Assembly: GCA_002433075.1 (NCBI GenBank)
Contig: DJHM01000022.1
Span: 231,673 to 295,672 of the forward strand
Length of the DNA: 64,000 nucleotides
Direction of reading: 5' to 3'
Origin: Latescibacteria bacterium UBA6620
GTDB lineage: Bacteria > Latescibacterota > UBA2968
The stretch's first letter is position 1; every line of letters begins with the position of its first letter. Both the position numbers and the translations under genes were made by a program. The notes under the pieces are model-generated. The model had not been told where the DNA came from, made no database searches, and saw only the letters and a program-made list of their open reading frames with translations. Below, piece after piece: positions 25,111 to 33,780 of the stretch.

Positions 25111-26386
25111 GCACCACTCGCTTCCCCGAAGCCTCCGTGTCGTGGATCTGACTTAACCCGATCCCGCATCCCACGAAGAGCCAGAACGTCACTCGCGTGA
25201 GCGGAAAGTAGAGAGCATCGCACGTCACCATATCGAATAAAGCGCCGACCAATGCCGCGGTGATCGCCCGCGACAGATCTCTGTCCCTGGGGTCCTGTAG
25301 CCGGCGTTGGGATACTCGAAGGTGCGTGAAGACCGAAACACAGATCATCGCGAAAACCACGTATCCGGCAAGGCCGGTTTCCGCCAGTAGACGCAGATGC
25401 ATATTGTCCGGCGTATCATTCCAGTCCTGATGCCTCCGAGCAAGAAACCTGTAGTGACCGGACCCGATCCCGAGAAGAGGCGATTCGGCCAGCAGAGCCG
25501 TGGATTGCCAGTAGGCGACACCACGCTGGTCCGTTCGTAGGTTTTCCAGTTGCCGCAGGGTTTGACGACCTGCGAGCGTCTCCCACACTCGATTTGAGCT
25601 GAACGTCACACTCGCGATCAGACCGACCGCCGCCAGGACGATCAGAACTTGACGTGTGGCCCTCCCGCTCAGGTAGACCACGAGCCCAACGAAAGCGGCG
25701 GCGTAAGCTCCACGAGTAAAAGTCAGAAGCAGGCCCACGATCAGGGATCCGACACCCAGAGCCCCCATCGACCGGGCGACGCCTCTGCCAACCAGCGTGG
25801 TGTGAAGCACGATGGGCAGCATCATCGATAGAAAACCACCCAGATACACCGGATGTCCGACTGTGCTTCGTATTCGTCGCCCGAACACATCCTGTGCGAA
25901 ATGAGCGTAGCGAGGATTTGAAACTGAAAAACTGCTGCCGTAGATCGGATTACTCTGTGTCCAGAACTCAAACAGGCCGTAGAGCGCCACAGCGACCGAG
26001 GCCACCATCCCCAGCCTCAGAATCAGGTGCAGGTCACGACGCTCCGGCCGACTGAAGATCAGCAGCAGACTGAGCAGTACGCCTGTCACTGAATAGTAAG
26101 CGACTCGAGTCAACCCGAGAAGAGGGGCTTCGCCACCAGCCGCCCCGGCCACACCCAAGGCAACCCAGATGCCAGCGAGCGATACGATCGGTGCGCGGGC
26201 GTCCCACGATCGCACGAGCAACGCGGCCAGTCCGCACAAAACCAGAGCAGGCGCCCACGCCATCCCGCGCACAAGCCACACGGCTTCGGGTCCGAGCTCA
26301 ACATATCGGTGGGGAACGACAGCCACATAACAGAGGAGGATGGCGAGGCCCCACGAAGTCACGCGGGAAACCCACGGAGGCGTCAT
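25103..26386 (-). CDS. O-antigen ligase/polymerase family membrane protein
   Basis: 427 residues with ten to twelve membrane helices. The Wzy/WaaL signature region is present: a large periplasmic loop between about 175 and 330 that includes GRRIRSTVGHPVYLGGFLSM (Arg and His), and the later ESPLLGIGSGHYRFLARRHQ with DNMHLRLLAETGLAGY, the G-x-G...HN-x-x-L-x-x-x-x-E-x-G pattern known from WaaL ligases. It either polymerises undecaprenyl-linked repeats or joins the chain to a lipid or protein acceptor in the periplasm. One of two such proteins in the locus. Confidence 0.85.
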   Translation of the reverse strand: MTPPWVSRVTSWGLAILLCYVAVVPHRYVELGPEAVWLVRGMAWAPALVLCGLAALLVRSWDARAPIVSLAGIWVALGVAGAAGGEAPLLGLTRVAYYSVTGVLLSLLLIFSRPERRDLHLILRLGMVASVAVALYGLFEFWTQSNPIYGSSFSVSNPRYAHFAQDVFGRRIRSTVGHPVYLGGFLSMMLPIVLHTTLVGRGVARSMGALGVGSLIVGLLLTFTRGAYAAAFVGLVVYLSGRATRQVLIVLAAVGLIASVTFSSNRVWETLAGRQTLRQLENLRTDQRGVAYWQSTALLAESPLLGIGSGHYRFLARRHQDWNDTPDNMHLRLLAETGLAGYVVFAMICVSVFTHLRVSQRRLQDPRDRDLSRAITAALVGALFDMVTCDALYFPLTRVTFWLFVGCGIGLSQIHDTEASGKRVVLV

Positions 26387-27046
26387 TCAGGACTCGGAGG
26401 AATCCGTGTAGGGCTCCCAGACGTAGGGTCGCTCGAAGAAGCCCGGAGGGCAGGTCAATTTGTCGATCGTTCCCGTCTCTCGGCCGGGATTCCCTACGAC
26501 CACTGTCCGTTCGCGCACTTCACGCACAACCACCGTGCCAGCGCCGATCATCGCGTGGGCACCGATGTTGACTGCGGGCAGGATCGCGCAGTTCGCGCCG
26601 ATCTTCGCGTAGTCTCCAACCGTGGATCCGCCCGCACACTCGAGGTAATGCGGGCATTTCATCGGATGGGGATCGTCGGTAAACGTGACGTTGGGACCCA
26701 CGAACACATGCTTGCCCAGCTTGACGTCTTCTAAAAAGCATCCCGTGTGGATGCGAGACCCCGAGCCGACGCGGTTGCCGAATTCCAGCACTGCATTCGT
26801 ACCGACGCTGACCTCGTCACCAATCTCGTTGTCTTCGCGGATGGAAGCGCCTTGTCCGGTCTGAAAGTTGCGACCGATCCGGACACCTGCATAGATCGTC
26901 GTGAAGGGTCGGATCACTGCACCGTCGCCGATGACGGTCTCCAGATCCCCATCCTGCTTGTCCCGCGGCGGGAAGCCGATAATGCAGGGCGCGTGGATGA
27001 CCACACCCTTTCCAATCGTGACGTTCCTGAAGATCTGGTTTTCCAT
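26387..27046 (-). CDS. WbpD-like sugar N-acetyltransferase (left-handed beta-helix)
   Basis: 219 residues built of hexapeptide repeats: VVIHAPCIIGFPPRD, AVIRPFTTIYAGVRIGRNFQ, VGPNVTFTDDPHPM, and VGDYAKIGANCAILPAVNIG. The N-terminal and repeat pattern resembles WbpD/WlbB, which acetylate UDP-3-amino-2-acetamido-glucuronate or related sugars using acetyl-CoA. The adjoining Gfo/Idh/MocA gene is the WbpB/WlbA equivalent, so together they suggest a 3-acetamido sugar, but the partner aminotransferase is not seen nearby. A C-terminal extension of about 35 residues (ETGTIDKLTCPPGFFERPYV) is outside the repeats. Confidence 0.8.
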   Translation of the reverse strand: MENQIFRNVTIGKGVVIHAPCIIGFPPRDKQDGDLETVIGDGAVIRPFTTIYAGVRIGRNFQTGQGASIREDNEIGDEVSVGTNAVLEFGNRVGSGSRIHTGCFLEDVKLGKHVFVGPNVTFTDDPHPMKCPHYLECAGGSTVGDYAKIGANCAILPAVNIGAHAMIGAGTVVVREVRERTVVVGNPGRETGTIDKLTCPPGFFERPYVWEPYTDSSES

Positions 27047-27054
27047 TGCGTCGT

Positions 27055-28065
27055 TTACTTGATCTTGACCCGGGTGCCCCGATCCCGCAGAGAGCGATTC
27101 GCGGCATCGAGTACCTGCACGACTTCAAGACCGTCGTGTCCCCCGCTGAGGGGCTCCTCCCGACCCGCCACACACTCCAGAAAATGACGACACTCCAACT
27201 GGAGAGGTTCTGCATTCGCCAGGAAGGGCGTATAGATGTCCCCGTATCGATAAGAGAACTGAAAGTCACCGAACGTGTCGTAGTGCGCGGGTCCATCGAC
27301 TCCCTTGTCGTAAATCTTGATCTTTTCCAGCGGCTCCACATCGTCGTAGATCAGCATCTTCTTGCTCCCGACAAACGTAGCCTTGCGCACCTTGCTGGGA
27401 TCGAGCCAGCTCACCTGAACGTAGGCGATTACATTGTTGGGGAAAAAGAGCGTAACCATCGCGACATCTTCCACGCCCGGAAGGATATTCGAATTCCCCT
27501 GAGCGGACACGGCTTCCGGCTGGGACCCCAGCACATAAGTCAGAATCGAAATATCGTGAGGCGCCAGATCCCAGATGACGTTGATGTCCTTCTGGAACAA
27601 ACCCAGATTCAGCCGACTCATGCTGATGTAATAGATGTCGCCGAGGTCGCCGCTTGCCACGATATCGCGAACGTGGTTGACCGCGTGGGAGTAAACGAAC
27701 GTGTGGTCGACGAGAAGAGTTAGACCCTGCTTCTCCGACAACGACACCAGCTCTCGGGCTTCCTGCACGTCCGCAGTGAGAGGCTTCTCTACGAACACGT
27801 GCTTGCCTTGCTCAAGCGCGAAACGCGCCATCTCGAAGTGCAACGGCACCGGTGTGGCCACACAAACAGCATCCACGTCGCTCTCGATCGCTTCCCGCCA
27901 GTCCAGTGTCGTCGATACCGAGGGAAACAGGGAAGAAACGTGATCCAGCCGCCCCTGATCGATGTCACAGACCAAAGCCACCCCGGAGCCCGGGAGGTGG
28001 CTAAAATTCCGGATCAGGTTAGGCCCCCAGTAGCCCGCCCCGATGACGGCCACGCGCGTACTCAC
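27055..28065 (-). CDS. Gfo/Idh/MocA-family sugar dehydrogenase (WbpB/WlbA-like)
   Basis: 336 residues. Rossmann N-terminus VAVIGAGYWGPNLIRNFSHL, the family hallmark EKPLT in KHVFVEKPLTADVQEA, and DLAPHDISILTYVLG with the catalytic-type DxxxHD. WlbA-type enzymes oxidise C3 of UDP-GlcNAcA; the next gene is a matching acetyltransferase, nine bases downstream. The pair probably takes part in making a 2,3-diacetamido sugar or a related product for the surface polymer. Confidence 0.82.
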   Translation of the reverse strand: MSTRVAVIGAGYWGPNLIRNFSHLPGSGVALVCDIDQGRLDHVSSLFPSVSTTLDWREAIESDVDAVCVATPVPLHFEMARFALEQGKHVFVEKPLTADVQEARELVSLSEKQGLTLLVDHTFVYSHAVNHVRDIVASGDLGDIYYISMSRLNLGLFQKDINVIWDLAPHDISILTYVLGSQPEAVSAQGNSNILPGVEDVAMVTLFFPNNVIAYVQVSWLDPSKVRKATFVGSKKMLIYDDVEPLEKIKIYDKGVDGPAHYDTFGDFQFSYRYGDIYTPFLANAEPLQLECRHFLECVAGREEPLSGGHDGLEVVQVLDAANRSLRDRGTRVKIK

Positions 28066-28117
28066 TGAACCCTCTCCTCAGTCTTCCAGTCTGGCCACGG
28101 ATATCGCAAAGGCAACC

Positions 28118-30010
28118 TCACTCACCTCGCCCCGATAGCACAACGGGCAGGGTCTTGAGCAGGATCTTGAAATCCATCCACAACGACCAGTTTTTAAGGT
28201 AGTAGATGTCGAGTTTGACCATTTCCTCGAAGGCGAGATCGGGGCCTCCGCTCACCTGCCAGAGGCCCGTGATTCCCGGGGTCCCCTTTAACCGCTCGAG
28301 ATGCCAGGAGTTGTAGTGCTCGATCTCGTAGGGTATCGGTGGTCGCGGTCCCACCAGGCTCATCTCACCCAGCAAGACATTCAGAACCTGAGGCAGTTCG
28401 TCCAACCGGTAACGCCGGAGGAGCCCACCGATCCAGGTGACACGGTTGGAGTTCACGATCTTCCCCCCCGCGTCTTTCCCGCTCTCGATAAGTTCCGCGT
28501 AAGCGGCCTCGCGCTCCCGCTTCTCCTCCGCCTCGCTCACGACCTGCATGGTTCGGAACTTGATGAAACTAAAAGTCTTTCCGTGTTCGCCTACCCGCGC
28601 CTGCGTGAACAGAACCGGCCCGCGAGAACCTATCTTGATAAGGGCCGCGATGGTCGCCCAGAGCGGTAGAAGCACCACGCCCCCGATCAGCACCGCGGAA
28701 ACATCCAGAGCTCTCTTAAGCAGTCGGTCCCAGTGGCCGAGGTAGTGGTCGTCAAGGTCGAGAACAGGTACTCCATCCATCGCTCCCACCTTCACATCGC
28801 TGCTGATCACTTCGAACAGATCTGGAAGAATGTGAAACTTGAGGTTTTCGCTCTGACACCGTCCCACGATGTCACGAACGGACTTGTGTGAAGAGTTGGG
28901 GAGTGCAACGATGACTTCACTCGTTCCGACCGCCCGGGCAACGCTCGGCAGGGCCTCGGTACCTCCCATCACATCTATTCCCTGGATCTTTTCTCCGTGC
29001 GTCGCGGGATTGTCGTCGACAAACGCCACCGGTTCGTAGGCCAGCCAGTAGTGCTTCCTCAGCCTGTCGACAATATGCTGACCCACAGGTCCTGCCCCCA
29101 CGACCACCACTTTGCGAATCCCGTAGCCTCGTCTGAGGAACGCAGAGTGAATCGCATCCACAATCGCCCGGTTTCCCGTCAACAGAATGGTCGCGAAAGT
29201 CGCCCCGATGATCACCACTAGACGGGAATACTCGAACCCCGCGTACGTCGCCTCTTGGTAACCACGGTAGAGAAACAGGATCACGATGACACCCATTGTG
29301 GCCAGACCCACCGCCTTCATGGCCAGCCAGAAATCATCGAGAATTTCGAGCGATCGGGTGATTCGGTACGCTCCCGCAAAGGCCAGCCCAACCAGCGCAG
29401 CCAGGTTCCATACGTAGAGCAGATACCAATAGGGTTTCTCCGGTACCGCTGTCTTTGGGGATTGAAGGAGAGCCGGAGCCGAGAGATTCGCGCCAAGTAT
29501 TGAGAAGCCACCAATGTCGTAGAGAGACGGGCCCAGGGATATGCTCATTCCTCTGACCAACGGCTTCACCGACGAGGTCCGGAGAACCCCCCGGTCTCTG
29601 TCGTAGTGCGCAGCGCCAGGCTGTCTGTCCCCTGTCGTCGTAACAAGAGTCACCTCCGCCCTGGACAACGCGATCTCTGGAACCGTCCACCGCACGTCGT
29701 CGATTCGGCAATCGGCACCGAAATCGATGTCGAGCACGACGTTACGACGGGGTCCAGCTACGATCTGAGTCGAGAGGGATTGCCACTCCCCTGTCCCACT
29801 CAGCCGGTAGCGACCTCGGGAACCCACCCCGAAAAAAGGAGTACGGTCGGATTTCAAGTCGACCCTCTCTAAACCGGCCTCGTCGAACAGAGAGGTCTGG
29901 CATCGAAGCCAGAAAGCGGCTACGCCCGAAAGGTTGACCATCACCACATCGAGGGCGAGCAACAGAAGGAGAAGCGCTATATGGAGGGATCGATAAGACA
30001 AAGCACTCAC
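28118..30010 (-). CDS. Polyprenyl-phosphate sugar-1-phosphate transferase (WbaP/WcaJ-like) with inserted periplasmic domain
   Basis: 630 residues, GTG start. Order of parts: one membrane helix at 8-32; a soluble beta-rich segment at about 40-185 (LDIDFGADCRIDDVRWTVPE); four helices at about 200-290; a Rossmann-like CoA_binding_3 domain from KVVVVGAGPVGQHIVDRL; then the catalytic C-terminal domain from LKRALDVSAVLIGGVVLLPL with the diagnostic GPVLFTQARVG, FIKFRTM, RRYRLDELPQ, LVGPRPP and KGTPGITGLWQVSG. It transfers a hexose-1-phosphate from UDP-sugar to undecaprenyl phosphate, starting repeat-unit assembly on the cytoplasmic face. The large inserted beta domain between helix 1 and 2 is unusual. 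Confidence 0.9.
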   Translation of the reverse strand: MSALSYRSLHIALLLLLLALDVVMVNLSGVAAFWLRCQTSLFDEAGLERVDLKSDRTPFFGVGSRGRYRLSGTGEWQSLSTQIVAGPRRNVVLDIDFGADCRIDDVRWTVPEIALSRAEVTLVTTTGDRQPGAAHYDRDRGVLRTSSVKPLVRGMSISLGPSLYDIGGFSILGANLSAPALLQSPKTAVPEKPYWYLLYVWNLAALVGLAFAGAYRITRSLEILDDFWLAMKAVGLATMGVIVILFLYRGYQEATYAGFEYSRLVVIIGATFATILLTGNRAIVDAIHSAFLRRGYGIRKVVVVGAGPVGQHIVDRLRKHYWLAYEPVAFVDDNPATHGEKIQGIDVMGGTEALPSVARAVGTSEVIVALPNSSHKSVRDIVGRCQSENLKFHILPDLFEVISSDVKVGAMDGVPVLDLDDHYLGHWDRLLKRALDVSAVLIGGVVLLPLWATIAALIKIGSRGPVLFTQARVGEHGKTFSFIKFRTMQVVSEAEEKREREAAYAELIESGKDAGGKIVNSNRVTWIGGLLRRYRLDELPQVLNVLLGEMSLVGPRPPIPYEIEHYNSWHLERLKGTPGITGLWQVSGGPDLAFEEMVKLDIYYLKNWSLWMDFKILLKTLPVVLSGRGE

Positions 30011-30096
30011 AATTTACGAAAATCGCCGACGGCGAAGTTACTTAAGTGGTTGAAATCGCACTCGGGCCTCTGTAAAGGACGGGGACAGCCCGTACG

Positions 30097-30897
30097 TCAT
30101 ACTCTGCGTTTGACAGCTCTGGACAATCGCCCGGGTATCCGGATCCCAACGTACTTCAGGAAATCCGCTCCCGACCTGAAAATCTGACGAAGCGTTCGTT
30201 GCCTCCTGCCCTTCCCGTCAAGTGCAGGAGGGACGCGAAGCTCATCCAATAAATCTCCGGATCGGGAAGGTAGAGAGATCCCGGATCGATTGACGTTTCG
30301 ATATTTCCCCGATGACAGACGATCCAGGAGGCTCCCTTCATCACCACCCGCATCCACTTCCAGGACGTTGTCGAGACAATCTCCCGTCTCGTGATAGTCC
30401 ACCCCGAAGAACAGAAGATGTTCCTCCCTCAGGGTGGGAATGAACATTGAAAGTCGGTCAAGATCAGGACTGTATCTCCCGTCTTCCCTTGCGTTCCAGA
30501 TCTCCACCCCCCTGACTTCCCCCAGAATCTCACCTACGATCGCTGAGTCGGACAACCTCGTGGGATGCGCCAGAATGCTGAGCAAATTGTGAGATCGACT
30601 GAATGAAACCACCTCCCGCCAGTCGACCGTCATTGGATGCTCGGGGGCGTCCAGCAGAATGATATGTGCAACGCCGCACGACATTTCGATTCCCGGGATA
30701 AACTCGAACTCAGTGGTGCCGTTCACCACACTGATTTCTTCCAGAAGCTGTGCGTAGCTGTCGGGGGTGAGGTCATCGCTATGATCGGTGAGAACACAAA
30801 ACTCAAGATCCTGAGCGAGAAGCAGTCCTGATAGATCGTGCAGGCTGAGTTCCCCATCGTGGCTGTACGCGCTATGCGCGTGAAAGATCCCTCTCAT
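30097..30897 (-). CDS. PHP-domain phosphoesterase
   Basis: 266 residues from the ATG at 30897, which overlaps the methyltransferase stop as ATGA. PHP motifs: GIFHAHSAYSHDG (motif I), LTDHSDD (II), IPGIEMSC (III), LAHPTRLSD and GVDYHETGD (IV). These bind two or three metals and hydrolyse phosphate esters. PHP proteins in capsule loci include the CpsB/Wzb-type tyrosine phosphatases, but this one looks more like the TrpH/histidinol-phosphatase branch. The 60-residue C-terminal extension is Arg-rich. Substrate unknown. Confidence 0.75.
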   Translation of the reverse strand: MRGIFHAHSAYSHDGELSLHDLSGLLLAQDLEFCVLTDHSDDLTPDSYAQLLEEISVVNGTTEFEFIPGIEMSCGVAHIILLDAPEHPMTVDWREVVSFSRSHNLLSILAHPTRLSDSAIVGEILGEVRGVEIWNAREDGRYSPDLDRLSMFIPTLREEHLLFFGVDYHETGDCLDNVLEVDAGGDEGSLLDRLSSGKYRNVNRSGISLPSRSGDLLDELRVPPALDGKGRRQRTLRQIFRSGADFLKYVGIRIPGRLSRAVKRRV

Positions 30898-31619
30898 AGG
30901 GCCGACTTGATCATCAAACATTGACCGGTCGGTAGAACGATCGGTTCCTCAAGTTTGTCCTGGAGAAACTCATCGACCGCCCGTTTAGCTGAGCCGGAAT
31001 AGTCTTGAAATCCGTAGTCGTCGAAAACCATCATCCCGTGATTCACCAATCGGTCGTAAAAGAACTCACAGCTCGACTTTGCTGAATCGTAGAGGTCCAC
31101 ATCGACGTGAACAAACGCAAACCGAAATGAGTCCAGCGGCCCCAACGTTTCGGGAATCCGACCAGGATAGTAGCGTACAAAGTCGAATGCAGAAAGAAAC
31201 GCTCTGACTTCGGACAAGCTCGTGCGTCCAAAATCCCCCGGGCGATGGGCACTGGGATCGGCGGCCGCGATTGACGGCATGCCCTCGAACGTATCGAACA
31301 GATGAAGCGTATCCCTGCCGCCCTTCAATTTCATCGTTTCGGCAATGAGGTAAGCGGTCCCGCCCCGGTATACGCCGCACTCGACGAAGTCGCCAGACAG
31401 ATTGCAACAGTGCGCGGCAAACTTCTGAAGAAAGTAGCAACGGTCCGGGCTCACCTCAGTTTTGTCACGAATCCGAGCATAATGCTCAGCGAAGGGAGAA
31501 ACATACCACGGGGTGTACGTTGCGTAGAGATTCGGGACAGACCTGGTGTACTCCCCGCTCATCATCCTGAAAACGCGTTCGCTGAATAGAATCTTGCGAG
31601 CTAAACCGCGGAAACTCAC
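30894..31619 (-). CDS. TylF/MycF-family O-methyltransferase
   Basis: 241 residues from a GTG at 31619 that follows a GAGGG box; an upstream in-frame start at 31784 would overlap the neighbour by 150 bases. SAM site GDFVECGVYRGGTAYLIAET, then LFDTFEGMP and HVDVDLYDSAKSSCEFFYDR with VFDDYGF, a metal-binding DD as in macrocin O-methyltransferase. These enzymes methylate sugar hydroxyls, so capping or decoration of a polysaccharide sugar is likely. A nearby SAM methyltransferase of another type follows upstream. Confidence 0.8.
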   Translation of the reverse strand: MSFRGLARKILFSERVFRMMSGEYTRSVPNLYATYTPWYVSPFAEHYARIRDKTEVSPDRCYFLQKFAAHCCNLSGDFVECGVYRGGTAYLIAETMKLKGGRDTLHLFDTFEGMPSIAAADPSAHRPGDFGRTSLSEVRAFLSAFDFVRYYPGRIPETLGPLDSFRFAFVHVDVDLYDSAKSSCEFFYDRLVNHGMMVFDDYGFQDYSGSAKRAVDEFLQDKLEEPIVLPTGQCLMIKSAL

Positions 31620-31632
31620 GTCAGGAGGGCCC

Positions 31633-32580
31633 TCAAGAAGCGCGTCGCTTTCGACAATAAAACGTGAATGCGTCAGAGGCGTCGTGACCTCGAACACACA
31701 TTTGCAGCAGGGAAGGCAGCCAGCCCGTTCTGACCCAGAACGAGAGACGAGCAAGTCGCGATCTGCTGTGGCGCACGGACACAAGGCTCTTTCTGATCAT
31801 CTGTGAATAAACGGTTTTGCTCGCGCACGACTCGATCCTGAGGCCCGACTTGCCAAGATATTTTCCCAGGGTGGACCGTGAGAAGTGGTATAGGTGCACC
31901 GGAGGCTCCAGGAGTGCCCACAATGCGCCTAGCGTTCTCGCACTATGTGACTCTATGTTCGGTACTGCAATCGCCGCCAGCCCATCGTATTTCAGGATCC
32001 GACTGATCTCTCTGAGGTAGCTTCCCGGTTGGTGAGTATGTTCCAACACGTGTGCCACAATCACCACATCGAAGAAATCGTCTGGAAAATTCGCATCCAT
32101 CAGTTGACCGAGTGCCACTTCAACACCTTTGGCCGAAGCGAAAGATGCCGCTTGCTCGGAGATCTCCACGCCATAGACCTTGAAGCCCCGCTTGCCATAC
32201 CACGCGGCTCGTTCGCCGCTGCCGCAGCCCACATCGAGAAGAGTCTTGCCAGACGAGGCAGGGACAACCACATCGAGGAGTCCTCTCGGCAAGAGGGCGC
32301 CAAAGGGACGCCATCGATATCCACCCATGATTTCGAGCGCGACGCTCCTGACACGTTCCTTGGTCGTTGGACCGTCACCTGGTGCCTGATGTGCGTAATA
32401 CGTAGAACCGTAGTACTCCGCGATTGACGAGACATCGGGTCTCGGATTGACGAAATGAAGACCGCACTCATTACATCTGACAATTCGAAACCGCTCTGGC
32501 TTCTCAGACCCATTTACATCGTAGACCGGTTCACTCGTCTCCGATTGACAGTAATCGCAAGCTACCGTCTCCAATCGCAT
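31633..32580 (-). CDS. Class I SAM methyltransferase with zinc-ribbon N-terminus
   Basis: 315 residues. The first 40 contain CDYCQSE and VRCNECGLHFVNPRPD, a two-CxxC knuckle common in surface-sugar methyltransferases. The SAM motif I is TLLDVGCGSGERAAWYGKRG with acidic VYGVEIS, then DVVIVAHVLEHTHQPGSYLR and AIAVPNIESHSARTLGALWA. This Methyltransf_23 type is frequent in O-antigen loci, but the acceptor is not known. It starts at 32580, sharing one base with the ATP-grasp gene stop. Confidence 0.8.
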   Translation of the reverse strand: MRLETVACDYCQSETSEPVYDVNGSEKPERFRIVRCNECGLHFVNPRPDVSSIAEYYGSTYYAHQAPGDGPTTKERVRSVALEIMGGYRWRPFGALLPRGLLDVVVPASSGKTLLDVGCGSGERAAWYGKRGFKVYGVEISEQAASFASAKGVEVALGQLMDANFPDDFFDVVIVAHVLEHTHQPGSYLREISRILKYDGLAAIAVPNIESHSARTLGALWALLEPPVHLYHFSRSTLGKYLGKSGLRIESCASKTVYSQMIRKSLVSVRHSRSRLARLSFWVRTGWLPSLLQMCVRGHDASDAFTFYCRKRRAS

Positions 32581-33773
32581 CAGGAGGCGCTTCCTTGTAG
32601 AAAAAAGGACATCAACCGCACAATGAAAGGCCGTGGATCGTCACGAGTGAGATCCAGATGGACAACCCTGCTCGAAAACCACGTCCTCAGGTAGCCAAAC
32701 GTGGCTCTCATCCGACCCGGCAGACGCCCCGGCCACGGCGTCCGTCGCTTTAGAATCGTCCGGGCGAGACTCAACGTATCCCCCCAGACATACCGTCCCA
32801 GGACACCGACCCTGTAGTCACGAGGCAAGCTCTCCTCGCGCAGAAGTCCCAAGGAATCGCAATAGACTCTTGGAAAGTCGATGCCGGCAGCATCCGCCAA
32901 GGGGAGACTCCCCCAGAACCGACCGTTTACCTCCATAAGGCATGGCTCGCTTTCGGATTCGCCCTTGAACTCCACCATTGCAGGTCCGCTCCACTCCACC
33001 TTCCGCATGAGGCGAACCGCAGGGTCCGAAATACGAGGCACAAGAGGAATGGTCTCCGCGAGGGCACTTGGACCGCCCGAGGGCTGTTTCTCACGAATCC
33101 TTCGATGGGCTAGAAGAGCGAGTGGCGCCCCCTTTGAGAAGACACCTGAAACCCCATACCCCCGACCCGTGACATAGGACTGAACGAGGGCTCGACCACC
33201 CTGTTCGATGAAGTTCGAAGCCTCTTCCCGGAGTTCGGCCGGATTGGTGACATATCGGGTCGGTGGCATTCTGACGATTCGGTCTCCCACCCGCACTTCC
33301 GTGGATTCAGCCTTGAGGACAAAGGGAAACTCCAACCCAGACCCATCGGCAATCTCCATTGGATCGTCCTGGACGTCGATGAGTGCCCCTCGGGGGACCT
33401 CGACCCCTTCGCGGGCTGCGATTTCCTGTGTCCGATGTTTGCTGAGAAAGAGCGACAGCTGTTCTGCCTCCGGTGCGTAGACCCGAGCGTTCCCAATGTC
33501 CTCAATACCACGAAGGGCCAGGAGGGAAACATCGGAGATGGGAAGGATCCCATCCACTCCGAACTTCTCAACCGCTGCGGCCAGACTTTCGAGGAATCTG
33601 GTCACGCTCGAACGGGGCGACGCGTAGAGAAACCCACGGGTGGCATACCGTGACTGAAGTGCGATATCCCATCGACTAGAACCAGCGACCACCACGCTCA
33701 GTCCAGACCGGGTGAGGGATCGCAAACAGCTCAGTGTCATATAAGAGTGAGCGTCGGTCAGCAGAATTCGCAT
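32580..33773 (-). CDS. ATP-grasp ligase
   Basis: 397 residues from the ATG at 33773 (MRILLTDAHSYMTLSCLRSL); a GTG at 33794 is the alternative. The N-terminal Rossmann-like part is followed by the ATP-grasp core: LSKHRTQEIAAREGVEVPRG, EFPFVLKAES, ALVQSYVTGRGYGVSGVFSK, and the metal site in MVEFKGESESEPCLMEVNGR (acidic E and N). It resembles the carbamoyl-phosphate synthase/PylC group found in polysaccharide loci. It should join a carboxylate to an amine or similar nucleophile with ATP, possibly adding an amino acid to a sugar acid or amino sugar. Confidence 0.75.
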   Translation of the reverse strand: MRILLTDAHSYMTLSCLRSLTRSGLSVVVAGSSRWDIALQSRYATRGFLYASPRSSVTRFLESLAAAVEKFGVDGILPISDVSLLALRGIEDIGNARVYAPEAEQLSLFLSKHRTQEIAAREGVEVPRGALIDVQDDPMEIADGSGLEFPFVLKAESTEVRVGDRIVRMPPTRYVTNPAELREEASNFIEQGGRALVQSYVTGRGYGVSGVFSKGAPLALLAHRRIREKQPSGGPSALAETIPLVPRISDPAVRLMRKVEWSGPAMVEFKGESESEPCLMEVNGRFWGSLPLADAAGIDFPRVYCDSLGLLREESLPRDYRVGVLGRYVWGDTLSLARTILKRRTPWPGRLPGRMRATFGYLRTWFSSRVVHLDLTRDDPRPFIVRLMSFFLQGSAS

Positions 33774-33780
33774 CGGACGC

